A DNA stretch of 64,000 bases from Phalacrocorax aristotelis (lineage: Eukaryota; Chordata; Aves; Suliformes; Phalacrocoracidae): contig NC_134282.1 of the NCBI RefSeq assembly GCF_949628215.1, forward strand, positions 14,178,723 through 14,242,722, given 5' to 3'. A model generated the notes under the pieces. The model made no database searches, was not told the DNA's origin, and saw nothing but the letters and a program-made list of their open reading frames with translations. The translations under genes were made by a program, and so were the position numbers. This document shows positions 12,727 through 23,340 of this stretch, piece by piece. Position 1 is the stretch's first letter, and every line of letters begins with the position of its first letter.

Positions 12727-13194
12727 AACGCTAAAACAAAACAACAAAAAAACACAGAACGAAACAAAACAAAAAAGCCCCAAGCGAGCAAACAAATACC
12801 CTATTTAAAGACTCCAAAAATAATGAACACTTTGAAATCAGAATTTAAATGAGCAAACAAAAACAAAATGCTGCCAGTAGACCCAGGACTGAGTAAAATG
12901 AAGACTTCGTTTAAAAAATTTTTTTCCTCTTTATTTCTTTTTTTCCTTTTCCTTTCCTTTTATTTTTCCTTATTCTTTTTTTCCTTTTTTTTTTTTTCTG
13001 TGGTTTTTTTTTTTTTTTTGTCTGTTCTGCTCTGCTCTGTTCAAGGCTTGGTAGGCGAAGGGGTGAGTAGAATGCATAAGAAGACAAGGTTACCAGGGCA
13101 AATGCCAACTGTGTAGGGCTTTACTGGAAACCACTGATTAGAGATCTCCAACTGCATGTCTGCTCGGGCAGCGGCCTTCCCCCCCATCCCCTCT

Positions 13195-13202
13195 TGTAAA
13201 TA
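13195..13202 (+). promoter_or_regulatory. Pumilio-type RNA site 1
   Basis: TGTAAATA in the sense strand of the 3' UTR, matching the Pumilio consensus UGUANAUA. It is the first of three within about 540 bases. Confidence 0.45.
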
Positions 13203-13255
13203 CAGAATTATTAGCTTCAAAAACAAAACAACAAAAAAAATGTACTGTTTGATTT

Positions 13256-13263
13256 TGTAAATA
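13256..13263 (+). promoter_or_regulatory. Pumilio-type RNA site 2
   Basis: A second TGTAAATA in the ZIC1 3' UTR, 61 bases after the first. It matches the Pumilio consensus exactly. Confidence 0.45.
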
Positions 13264-13317
13264 GTTATATCGCAAGTTGAATAAGGGGATATGTGGATTT
13301 GTGGTCTTTGCATATAT

Positions 13318-13376
13318 GTGGGGGGAGGGGCGGGCGGGCGGGAGCGGCGGCGGGGGGGCGGAGGTGGTGGGGGGGC
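13318..13376 (+). other. G-rich tract in 3' UTR (potential RNA G-quadruplex)
   Basis: A run of G tracts of three or more separated by single bases (GGGG-C-GGG-C-GGG-C-GGG pattern), then further G7 tracts. It satisfies the usual four-tract quadruplex rule on the sense strand and stands out from its AT-rich surroundings. Confidence 0.7.
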
Positions 13377-13721
13377 AGAGGGAAGAGGTAGAAATTCAAC
13401 TATTTGTACTGAATGGCAAGAATGTTCTAGTAAATGTGTACCAAAATGTGAATTACTTTGTATTATTACAGTCTAAACGTCGATCTAACAGAATATTATT
13501 GGTATTAATGTGCTTTTTTGTATAAAGTGCAACATTTCGTCCCAAAGTCCAGTCTAAGTAGTGCAGTAAAATGTTGTTACACGTCCTGTCAAGAAATTCG
13601 TATAGTGAAAGCCTGGATCTGCGTGTCAAACTGTTACATTTGTTTATGTAAAGTGATATTAAAAAAAAAAAAAAATATAAACTATATCTGTCCGTTGCTT
13701 TTGGCAAATACAAGAACATAA

Positions 13722-13729
13722 TGTATATA
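13722..13729 (+). promoter_or_regulatory. Pumilio-type RNA site 3
   Basis: TGTATATA close to the poly(A) signal, another exact match to UGUANAUA. It lies in AU-rich sequence. Confidence 0.4.
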
Positions 13730-13861
13730 AATCCTAATTTCCATATTTATCCGCATGTAAAGGTCCGGTTATACATGTTACAAGATATTCAATATTTATG
13801 GCTAGAAGAATTGGTATGTAAAATTTAGTTTACAGAACTGTTTGGTAACATTTCGTACCTT

Positions 13862-13867
13862 ATTAAA
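13862..13867 (+). terminator. ZIC1 poly(A) signal ATTAAA
   Basis: ATTAAA, the second most common poly(A) hexamer, 1.14 kb after the ZIC1 stop. It is followed by GT-containing sequence. A fallback AATAAA lies at 13952-13957. Confidence 0.5.
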
Positions 13868-13951
13868 GATTCTTAAATCCCATGAATTGTGGTAGGAATC
13901 CTTATTCACTAAGTCAACCTGCTGCAACTCCAACTAGCTTTAGGATATTAG

Positions 13952-13957
13952 AATAAA
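13952..13957 (+). terminator. alternative ZIC1 poly(A) signal AATAAA
   Basis: Canonical AATAAA hexamer about 90 bases after the ATTAAA signal, followed 15-20 bases later by a T-rich downstream element. Either or both may be used. Confidence 0.45.
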
Positions 13958-13979
13958 ACTGTCCCAGTTTTTCACTGCT

Positions 13980-15120
13980 TTCCATTATGTCATCACTAAA
14001 GCAGCGAAGGTGATATAAATGTGATAAATGAAAGGATCCCTGCTGGCATTACTATAGTGTGTAATTAGTATTTATATCAAAATTTATGAAACAAATTTTC
14101 GGCCGCAGTATAATTTAAATGACCTTTGCAGACATAGAATAACAACCATAAAAATAACAGAAATAGATTGCATATGCTACATAAATATTAATGTGGGGAA
14201 TTGTTACACGAGAAGTGCTGCACTCCACTCCAACTCTGCCCATGAATCTGCATAGACTGGGTCCCTAAATTAAATTAATTCGGATAACATATATTAGGAG
14301 ACTTAAAACAGAGGAGATTTCGGTTGCTATTTTAATTTAAGGCATTTATGACCATAACTAATTCTCAGGCAGTGGATTCTTTACTTTCCTTGGGCCTTTT
14401 ACTCCAAGAAGTACAGCACTGTTTCACCAAGGCCGTTGTTGTTGTTGTTGCTGTTGTTGTTGGGTATATTTTTGGTTTGGATTTTGGGTTTTTTAATTTT
14501 CTTTTTCTTACTTCCTTTTTTTTTTCCCCCTGATATTCCTTAAAACGTGATGTTAATTTAAATCAATTACTTCTTATGTTATGCTATTATTATTACTACA
14601 ATTTTGCCAGTGTTAATAGCTTTCTAAAAAAAAATAAATCTAGGGGATGAGAATTATTTTATGTAATTTGATTATCTTCCTATCTCTTTTATTTATTTCT
14701 CATTTACTTAAGAAATTCGTTCCATTGGCTGGCGTTGATACAGTAAATTTGTAAATGAGAAGACAATATAAAAAATCTAAATTACTTGTGCTTAATGACT
14801 GTAGCAGAACGCCTTTTCTCTAAATCAGATTGTCTTCCTTGCAGTTTAGTTTGATAGATTTGCAAGCTGTACTGCTTCCACTAACTTAGCTACGGTTGTT
14901 GGAACTGTTGGGCTTTGTTCCTGGTTGTAGCTTGCATGATCGCCCCATTAAGCAGACAACATATCAACAGACAACACAAATCATGAGGTTGGCTAAAGCT
15001 GCGAGGGCTTGTGATATGTCATAGAGTGAATTGCACTAACTGACCTTCCAGTAGACCAAGATGACACTTTAACAGCTTCTTTAAAGAAATATTATGTGTA
15101 CAGCGAGTCAATAGCCATAT
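13980..15120. other. ZIC1 proximal 3' flank, AT-rich
   Basis: No gene is seen. The block is AT-rich with a GTT-type microsatellite at 14435-14462. The 14860-15120 part lacks simple repeats, has mixed composition and homeodomain-like cores, and could be a regulatory element. A further 3' UTR extension cannot be excluded. Confidence 0.5.
14860..15120. promoter_or_regulatory. candidate ZIC1 3' enhancer
   Basis: Single-copy block with balanced composition. It contains CCATTAAGCAG, repeated CAGACAACA words, CATATCAACAGACAAC and TTTAAAGAAATATTATG. It is flanked by AT-rich filler on the left and a CpG-rich block on the right. This is a motif-based guess with no measured conservation. Confidence 0.3.
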
Positions 15121-15470
15121 TAACCGCTCGGAGGGGGGAGGGGGTGCCGGGGAAGCCGCTCCCTGCTCATATCCACGCCGGCGCTCCCTAGCCCTGGCTG
15201 TAACCCACCCCGAGCACAGCCCGCCTAGCTCACAACGAACCCCCGCAAGGATTTTTCTTTGTTCGTAATATTTGGGGATCTCCCTCGGAGATTTTCCACC
15301 GACCCCAAGCTTCCCCCCGCCAAAAAAAATAACCCAAAAACAACAAAACCAAAAACAAAACCAACCCCAAACAAAAAACCAAACTTTGCCTGGCTGGGAT
15401 GAAGCCCCGCTCCTGCCCGCTCGGCATCGCCGCCTGCTCCTGCAGCACCCGCGCGAAGGCTGCGCTTTAA
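15120..15470. other. small CpG-rich block with A/C-rich stretch
   Basis: GC-rich sequence (15125-15240) followed by an A/C-rich run (15315-15382) and more GC-rich sequence. No gene is recognised. It is the first of several CpG-rich segments downstream of ZIC1. Confidence 0.5.
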
Positions 15471-15527
15471 CTTTACTTTCAACAAAATGTTATTATTATA
15501 AGGCTAATATCAGTTTTCAATGAAAAG

Positions 15528-15543
15528 AGCGCCACCTTGCAGG
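15528..15543 (-). promoter_or_regulatory. candidate CTCF site
   Basis: On the minus strand the sequence reads CCTGCAAGGTGGCGCT, a good match to the CTCF core (AGGNGGCGCT part fully matched). It lies 1.6 kb beyond the ZIC1 poly(A) signal, where an insulator between gene and desert would make sense. The motif is seen; occupancy is unknown. Confidence 0.4.
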
Positions 15544-16049
15544 GTTTGGCGAGATAGAAAAAAGTTGGAGCCCAGTGGGACCTAGGCAGAAAGTGTTGGG
15601 ACTTGAGGAAACGTAACCCACCGGGCAAAAAACAGCCAGGGAAAAAGCAATGCTTCATGCGCCGAAAATGTTGCTTTCTGCCAACCTTTCAGGTTAACCA
15701 TCCCGCCGGCTTGGCCAGGCAGAGGTTTTGAAAAAAATAACCTGAGCGTAGCTGAAGAAAAAAAAAAAAAAGTAAATCGTAGAGCTAGTCTGAGCCATCC
15801 CACTGTAAAACAAGCCCGGGGAAACGTGGTGGTGGTGATATATTTTAAAGATGCGTATTGCAAGTTTCTTTGAACTTGTGTAAAGTCCCTAGTGGTCGCT
15901 TAACACGGATCTGTTACTTGTGTGTATTGGAGCACTTGGTTAATGAGTATTCTTTTAAACTTTGGGTCTGAGGCTTGTTTGAGCGTCCTACAGCAGAAAG
16001 AATGATTTTAATGTTGTTGCTGCTGCTGTTAGTTTTTGGTTTTGGGTTT

Positions 16050-17940
16050 TTTTTTTTTTTTAATCTGGGGCGGGGGGGACGACGGTGCAATGCCGGCCGA
16101 TCGCCATCCCGTATATGTTCTGAATTAGCGCCGATCACTGGGTCTGGAATAGCTGATGCTGAGTTCAAGTCCTCGCCATGCTTGTGCTGTTCGCTTGGGT
16201 CTGGAGACGGGAGGAGTGCTTTGAAACCCCCGGCAGAGAGAGGGGCATTTTTGCAGGCAGAGAGGTTGTGAGGCGTCTGCCGGCTCTTTCTGCGCCGTTT
16301 CAGTCGCTACAGACAACCTCCCTCCAGCAAGGCGCCCTTAGCGGCTTCCCTCACGAAGCCTTGCGGGGAGAAGCACGAACCCCAGCTCTCCAGCCTCGAC
16401 GGAAGCCATGGTTTTCTTTCTCGTGTCTGGCTCTCGAGATGCTGTCGGGGTCCTTTTCCTGCGTGGGTTATTAGGTGTCGAGGAAGGCGGGGGCTGCCTG
16501 CGCGGGGTCGCGCCGAACCCACGGCAGGCCGTGCCGGCACCCCCGCGCCGCTCCGCGCTGCCTCCTCCGTGGCAGCCAAAACGCTGGGCCCCGACGTCCA
16601 CCCTCCGCGGAGGCTCCCGCTCCCGCGGAGGCTCCCGCCGCCGAGGGGGAGCGTGTAGAGATTCCCCCAGGGGCGCGGCGGTGCTCGCGGGAGGGTGCAG
16701 GAGGCTGGTTGGGGTGTCTGTGAGGGGAGGGGGGTGCGCGTGAGTGCTGTCCCCTCTCGGGCGGCGTGCCCGCGGGGCGCCCACAGCATCCCCTGGCCGT
16801 GCTCGTGCTGTTTGCAGGCAGAAAGTTAAATGCAAAACAATAATCGGGCTCTTCCATTCCCCCCACCCCGCCACCCCACCCCCCGGCCCCCGAAAGACTC
16901 GCCTTCGCCTTTCAGGTCGCTTTAATGGCTTGTGAATGATCGCTTGAATTTTTTAAAAGGCGAGTCCGGCATTCATAAGACAAAGTTAGCTTCTTTAAAG
17001 CAGACACTGTTTGAAACGGGGGCACACTCTCCGCGCTGGCCTCGACTGCTTCTCGCCCTTGTTTTAGCCGTGAGGAAGTAGCAGCCCCTGGACTGATGCA
17101 CGTAACGCCGGGGCTTTTATTTACTGCTTTTCTGGCCACGCTGGTAAACGGCTTCGACTTTGTAAGTTTTCCCACGTCCGGAGCGCTTGCTCCTTTCGGA
17201 GCCGCGTTCAAAGGGAGCAAGCGGCGATGCCGGCGGCGGGCGCGCAGGAGCCCCGCAGCCGCCCGCCTCGGCGGGAGCCCCGCTGCAAAACCCGCTTCCA
17301 GCAGGCAGGACGGGGAAAAAAGCTCCCCCGTGGCAAAGGCTGCTGACACAGGGCAGAGTATAACAAGTGACCTGCTGCTGCTGGAGCCGGTGTGCGTTTT
17401 ACCGCTACAGCTCTGGGAGAGAAAGAATTCGCGAGCGCTGTCCCGGCGAAGGAGGCTGTGCGTTTACTAGGCACGTTAGACATCACCGTTATAAAATGTA
17501 CGTCTGCATAAACACACACGCGGACCGCGCTCACACTCGCAGCACGCCTGTGTACCCGCACACGGGTGTGCCTGCCCGCGCCCGCGGCTGGGAAGCGCCC
17601 GCGCACACGTGCGCGTTGGACACCTCGAAATAAGGGTTGGAGCCCCGCGGCGCGGCGTTTCCGCGGGAGATGAGCACGTTCTCCTCAACATGTGGCGACT
17701 TTCTCCTGAGCCGGGGTTTGGGGCCGGGCCGAGGCCGGGGAGCTCTGGGAGGCCCGGCCGGGGCCCGGCCGGCGGAGCGGCCCCGCCGCGATCGTCCTCC
17801 GCGCCCGGCCGCAGCCGGCAGCGCGGGCGCGGGGGAGGCGGCGGCGGCGCGGTGCGCTGCGGCTCCGTGCGGGTCGGCCACGGGACGCAGGGCCGCCGCT
17901 GCGGATGCACCCACGCTCGCCAAAATCACCGTTCGCGCTA
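16050..17940. promoter_or_regulatory. CpG islands downstream of ZIC1 (16.4-16.9 and 17.1-17.9 kb)
   Basis: Two CpG-dense segments separated by about 250 bases of lower GC. A symmetric GCGCACACGTGCGC word sits near 17601-17614 (E-box CACGTG at 17606-17611). Open frames here are long on both strands but consist of Arg/Pro/Gly/Ala filler, with no recognisable domain. They most likely belong to an unmethylated CpG valley around ZIC1, but could be the promoter of an unannotated RNA. Confidence 0.55.
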
Positions 17941-18600
17941 CCGGTTTTCTTACGAATATATAGGTATCGATATATACGTACACATCTCCCCGTCTATATT
18001 TGCATGTCAAGAAAGAGCGGTGTTTCTAGAAAGTCACGTATTCGTGTGTTTGCGTGGAGGTATATTTTTGAAGGTTCACGTAACCTCTATTATTTAATGC
18101 AAACGCCCATGTACAGTGGCTTGCGGTTGTGATAAAATGGGTGTATTTTCCAAATTCACACGGAGAGATTAATAATTGAGATTCCTATTCTCAACAAGGC
18201 GCAGGACAGATTTCTTCAACTTGCTGAGCCTGCTAAGGTGGGTTCCGTCTCACCGCGAAGAGACTGTCTTTTAGGGTGCGTTGTGTATTAAAAATGGCCA
18301 AGCTTTTAATTTTATATCAAATGACTTTTTTTTTTTTTCGCTGCTAAACTCTATGGGTCAGATTTGGTTCATCTTCGATAACAAGAAACACGATCCTGTG
18401 AAGCGAAGGGGCTATTTTTATCATGCAGCTGGAAGCTGTCATCAATTCGTAACATTTATTTCGGCTTGAGAGCGATAGTATAAAATAGCATGAAGTTTCC
18501 AGATGACGCCCGTACTGCAGACAGGATTTTTCAAGTACAATAAATCAAATTAATTACCTTTTAGATATATACGATCATACTACCTCTCTATGAAACTGCT
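17940..18600. other. AT-rich block between CpG islands
   Basis: No gene is seen. The block is AT-rich with a TATAAAA word at 18479-18485 and a few homeodomain-like cores. There is no repeat that I recognise. Confidence 0.4.
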
Positions 18601-18619
18601 ATTAAAAAAATTGCTCCGT

Positions 18620-19440
18620 GTGTGCATCTGCGGTCGTGCGTGTGTTTGCGCCTCGGGACCCCGGCCCAGCCGTAGCTCTCTGGGGGCTGCCGGGCGAGGC
18701 ACAGCACATGAGCGGCGGTGCACGCTGAAGCCCACGGCCACCCGTGCCCTTTCGCGAGAGGTGGGCTCGGCTTTGCTTAGCAAAAATCCGAAAGCCGTGT
18801 GTTGGCACGGGGTCAGGACTTTCGGGTCCTTTTGGATCCTTCCCACTTCCAGCAATCCCGTGAAGGACGCGGCCGAAGAGAAAATAAAAGGAGAGAGAAA
18901 AAAAAACAACCCGCCGCAAGCCGCTCCCCCCCCCGCCCCCCCGCCCGCAGGGACGCGTGTTTTGTGTTCAACGTCGCCCCTCTCAGGGGGGGCCGGGGGT
19001 GGGTGCGGGACGGTGCGGGAAGGTGCGGGACTGCGGAGGCGCCCCAGGAGTCGCGGCCCTGCGCGGGGGCGGTGTGTGCGCGCGCGCCCGCCCGCCCCGC
19101 CGGCGCATGCGCGCCCGTCGCCCGGCTCCACGTGCTGTTGAATATTTATGACTCTCACCGCCTCCCCGCCGCCCGCGGAAGGTAACGCGCGCCCGCCTCC
19201 GCGCCCGCGCAGGGCGGCGCCGCCGCCGCACGTGCTGCCCGCCCGCCCCGCGCCCGCCGCCCGCCGCCGCGCCTGGGAAGGCACTTTCCCCTTTCCCCGC
19301 CTCCCCCGGCGCGATGTCGAGTCAGCGCGACCCCCCTAGTTTAAGGGGTACGCTGGCGGGCGGGCGGCCGCCTCCGCGCAGCCCCTCCCGGCCCCGACGT
19401 CCGCCCGCCGAGCGGCTTCTCGCGGGCTTATGTGGCACAG
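18620..19440. promoter_or_regulatory. CpG island with NRF1 and E-box motifs
   Basis: The strongest downstream island. It contains a perfect palindromic NRF1 site (GCGCATGCGC, 19103-19112) and two CACGTG E-boxes exactly 100 bases apart (19129-19134 and 19229-19234), each followed by CTG. A GGAAG/GTAACG possible donor follows near 19181. These are hallmarks of an active CpG promoter rather than passive GC-rich DNA, but no gene is known to start here. Confidence 0.5.
19103..19112. promoter_or_regulatory. NRF1 consensus site
   Basis: GCGCATGCGC, the fully palindromic NRF1 (nuclear respiratory factor 1) consensus, within the 18.6-19.4 kb CpG island. Confidence 0.55.
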
Positions 19441-19639
19441 CGTAAGTGGCGCGGTCGCCAGAAAAGTACGGTCTCAGGGGAAGGGAGAAAGGTTCTTGTA
19501 ATGGATTCCTTTCTGCCTCGCTCCTCTTAGTAAAAATCTCATTATACGGTATGGCCCATCATATTTTATTGCTGATATACCGACATCGCATGATAGATCC
19601 GAGGAACAAACGCACGGACTTAGCATTTATTCCGTTTGT

Positions 19640-19815
19640 AGGCTGCAGGTTTGGCGTTTTTTAAAAATTTTTTTAATTAAACAAATAGTAATAATTCCCA
19701 GCACTCATCGTTCAGCGGCACGAAGTGATTTTAAAGGCTTTTGAACGGTGGCAAAATTACATCCCATGTTATCAGAAATGCGCTTTTCAATCTTGCTAAT
19801 GAGGTGGGTTTTTTC
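19640..19815. promoter_or_regulatory. AT-rich candidate element between CpG islands
   Basis: A short AT-rich block with TTTTTTAATTAAAC and TTGCTAATGAGG homeodomain-like words, set between two CpG islands. Weak evidence; offered only because the composition switches sharply on both sides. Confidence 0.25.
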
Positions 19816-19819
19816 TTTC

Positions 19820-20830
19820 CCTCCAGAGCCCGGCAGGGAGTGGGCAGGACGGGGGCAGGAGCCCTCGGAGCCCGCGCGGGGCCGCCGGCCACACCTGGCA
19901 GGGCGCGTTGCCCCGCGGCCGCGCAGCGCGGCCCGGCCCGGCCCGGCCCCTCCGAAGTTCCCAGAAGGGCCCGTGCGGGTGGAGCGAGGCCGGCTGCAAA
20001 TCGCCCGGTGACCATTCCCTCTCCGCAGCCCCTCTTTCCTTCTCCCGCTCCGCCACAACCCCCCCCCATCGGCTCCCCGCTCCCCCTCGCCCCGCGCTAC
20101 AGGCAAAGGCGCGCCGCCGGTGCGTGCGCGGGGCTGGGCTGTGGAAGCCCCTCCGACCGACACCTCGAGTGCCTGCGCCCCCCTCCCCGGCCGTCCGAGG
20201 CTCCCTGCGCGCCCCAGCCGACTACAAGAGGCGACAATAAAGCCGATGTCCATCATGTCGCCTGTTCTTTTCAGAAAGGGCAGATCCTGACCTCACTTCC
20301 CCAAGTGGAAGCTTGTGTCGGGCTCGCACTGCGGGCACCATTTACTCCAACCTTTACGCAGATGTGTATGAACGCATATCCCACCCCCGCCCCCTTCCAG
20401 ACAGGCTTTTTTCCTTCTTCCATTTCCCCCCTTAGCCGAAGGGGAAGCTCCCCGGTGTTTGGGGTGGGGTGCGGCGGGCGTTCAGGGGAACAGTGGCAGC
20501 GGGGCACACACCTGAGCCACATGCCCCCGCCTGTGCATGGGAACCCGCTCGCCTCATTGAACTCCCAAGAAAACTGTTGATCTCCTCCAAGTGTGAGGCT
20601 GAACCTTTGCATTTACTGCTCATGGCTGCGTCGCTCCTTGCCTCCCCCCCAACTCTTTTTCTCCCCCCGGGTTCGTCCCTGTTTTGTACTTCCAGAGATG
20701 CGCGGGTCCCCCAGGCAGGGCTGGGGCAGGCAGGGGGCGCGGGCTCCTGCGCCGGGACGGGACCGCGGAGGGGGCGCTGGTTGCGGGGGTAGGGGAGGGG
20801 GACGTGCCCTCACTCTTTAGCCAACTGAAC
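19820..20830. other. CpG-rich segments (19.82-20.26 and 20.45-20.82 kb)
   Basis: Two GC-rich blocks with dense CpG. Long open frames such as 19741-20580 (+) are non-homologous Pro/Ala/Arg-rich filler. No splice or poly(A) architecture that I would trust. Confidence 0.45.
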
Positions 20831-22060
20831 CAGGATGGGCTCTGTTATTATTCCTATTATTATTGTTATTGTTACATTAAATTTAAATTATCCCTTTGTA
20901 ACTTACAAAGCGCCTGTAAATTTACCTTAAACCTGATTTCTTTCCTAGCCAATGGTGTCAGGGGCCGGCTAGCCTGTCCCTCCGGAGCATTAACCCTTGT
21001 CGCTAGCTGGAGCGAGTGAGAAGCTGAGGTTTGGCCCTGAGGAGCTGTGTGTGTAGATCTGGCACAGCTTTGCTCCCTTAACTCCTGGATCTTTGTTTTG
21101 GTGGCGACCAGGGAGAGCAGGGAGCGCTGTGCTCGCATTTCCCTCTGGCTTTTACAGACACACACACACAGACACACACGCACACAAATCCCCCTTTCCA
21201 ACTTTCTGCCTTTTGCGCTTCCCTGCCAGTTTTTTCACTTCTCAGACCTACTGGCAGCATTTGCCGAGATCTAGATCCCCGCCGTGGTAAGTGATGCTTT
21301 TCTCCATTGCAAAACTCGCTCAGCTCTCGGCTCGCTGTCCCAGGGATGGGTGTAGAAGTTGTATTTGTTTGGAACAGAATTGCCCAACCCCAGTGGTTTC
21401 ACGTCAAGCAGCACAGAGTAAAACTATTGTCGTGTATTAACTCTGAGTGGGAGCAAACAGACCAAATAATCATCGCTGGCTCAGACAGTAGCATGGCACT
21501 AATGTCATTCTTTTTAAGTTTGCAAAGCAACTTTTTTTTTTTTTTTTTTGTTGGTTGTTTTGGGGAAAGCGAACCTGTGTTTTGGGTCTGATCTTTATAT
21601 TTACATTACACACCAGACCATAACAAACTATACGAAGAATGCAGCTGCCATATGTGCTTTGTGAACATACAGTTATGATTGGGGGGGGTTCATGCATTCA
21701 ACCTAAGCGTTGCAATCACACTGGTACCACTCGCAAGGGTCGTGCAATACCTGAAAACTCACTCCATATTTGGGGGGAGGAGCTGGAGAGACGTTACCTT
21801 TTTAAAACCTCTCTATTAAAAAAAAAAATCAACTACAGTAAATGCCTCCTGGACATTTATTTTTAATGTACAGTCTGCAGCTCTGACTGGATCAAATTCA
21901 CGATTATTCAGATGAGGAGGAATTTGAATAACTTGCTGGTTTCTCTCCTCCGCCCTCCCCCATAGCCCTCCCCCTCCTGTTTTTTTTTTTTTTTTTGCTG
22001 TTTTTGTTTTGTTTTAAAAATTAAGAAAATGAAAAGAACCTCTGAGTCCGGCCGACCTTT
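20830..22060. other. mixed AT-rich 3' flank with simple repeats
   Basis: Contains ATT/GTT-rich simple sequence (20845-20900), a CA/GACA microsatellite (21157-21186) and T runs near 21531-21549 and 21981-21996. The 21560-21800 part is single-copy and might be regulatory. No gene is seen. Confidence 0.45.
21157..21186. repeat. (CA)n microsatellite, interrupted
   Basis: CA repeat interrupted by GACA and CGCA units. Confidence 0.85.
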
Positions 22061-22129
22061 GGCTGACATAATTTAGCAGGAGACCGTTCGCAAATGAGGG
22101 CTGGATAGATTAGACACTCCAGTTCTCCG

Positions 22130-22540
22130 GGTGAAGCGATACTCAGCTCCCGGCTCCCACCGAAAGGAGCCGAGGCAGGGGCTACCCCGCGGCCCGGAGC
22201 CCCGGGGGGGGGCGGCGGGAGGACGGGCCCGGCGGAGGGGCGCGGGGGGCCGCCGGGCACCGCCAAGTTCAGGGCGCATCCCCTTTGCCGAAAGCCGCCC
22301 CTGCGCGCCGCTGAGCAACGAGCCCGGTAACGGCAGGCTAATGGTCCCCCTCCAGCGGGTCGCCGCTCCGCGGCCGCGCAGGGGCCGCGGGTGCGCGCGG
22401 CGGCGGCTCCGCGCCGCTCCGCCCGGCCACGCCGCTGCCCCCGGGGCCGGCCCGGCTCCGAGGCCTCCCCGCCGGCGCGGCCACGGAGCTGCAGCGGGGC
22501 GCGGAGCCGGGGCGCCGGCGAGCACGGCCCCCGCCCTGCC
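22130..22540. promoter_or_regulatory. last CpG island of the ZIC1 3' cluster
   Basis: A 0.4 kb island with very high CpG density. Beyond about 23 kb CpGs become rare and stay rare to the end of the window, so this marks the right edge of the CpG-rich ZIC domain. Open frames on both strands are compositional artefacts. Confidence 0.6.
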
Positions 22541-22919
22541 TTATTAGCTTGTCAGAGTTTATCTCGTTAAGTTGTGCAGGACGTTACTCACATGACAAGG
22601 CACGGGCAAACTCTGGAGAGGGCTTAATCCCCAGAAGTTGGTGCCAAAAAAAACCCCAAACGCCCAACAACAACAAAAACAAACAAACAAAAAAAGGAAG
22701 GGAAAAAAAAGAGAAGGAAACTGCGTTTCGGGTTTTAACCGATCATTTGTTGAGCATCTGCGGACACTGCTGCTCTGCTCACGCAGGCTTGCCAGGGGAT
22801 GGCTGTTTTAGAGAGAACGGAGGGTTTTCCAAGCGCAGGCTAAAGCCGTTTTTTTTCCCCACGGGAAGAGGTGAGAGCCGTCCCCTCCCTGCGGCGGCGC
22901 GGGGGCCGATCCTGAGCTC

Positions 22920-23340
22920 CTGAGGCAAAACTTCCAGCTGAAGCAGGACCGAGTTCCCAGCTACAGCAATTTCCCCCTCTCTAATGAGTCGCTTCTGCTA
23001 ATAAATGACGCCTCTGCTCAGGTTCCTCAGCGGTCTGCAGCTGAGTCCGAGAGAATTTGATCCTTTATTTGAAGATGTGTTTTAATAAAACTGCTGTAAC
23101 GTTGGCATTTTATTAGGAGGTTATTGTTTCCAAATTAATACTTAATCTATGAGAAATGCCTATCCTACCAAACTAGATTCACCTCCACGCACTCCTTTCT
23201 TCATTTACATGCATTTTACAGCTGAGAACCTAGCTCTACATTTCCCTGAATCATCAGACCATTAATTTGCTGGGGAGCTAGCTGTTTCACCCAGATGGAT
23301 ATAATTCTGAATAAACTCAGAAGAAATGCAAAAACATATG
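22920..23340. promoter_or_regulatory. candidate distal enhancer at the island/desert boundary
   Basis: Single-copy block with TGCTAATAAATGACG, TTACATGCATTTTAC (POU-like), CCATTAATTTGC (homeodomain) and CCAGATGGAT (E-box CAGATG). No repeat or coding frame. It lies 9-10 kb downstream of ZIC1. Inference from motif content and composition only. Confidence 0.3.

Larger units (their letters stand above)
12727..13890 (+). other. ZIC1: ZIC1 3' UTR
   Basis: This is the sequence after the stop up to the first good poly(A) signal. It begins A-rich and passes through pyrimidine tracts (12920-13020). It then holds three Pumilio-type octamers (13195-13202, 13256-13263, 13722-13729) and a G-rich block (13318-13376), and becomes AT-rich. 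The right boundary is set about 20 bases past ATTAAA at 13862-13867; a second signal at 13952 would extend it by about 90 bases. Confidence 0.7.

Noticed and set aside
19741..20580. 279-codon plus-strand frame downstream of ZIC1
   Set aside because: Low-complexity composition in a CpG-rich block, no conserved domain, and competing frames on the other strand.
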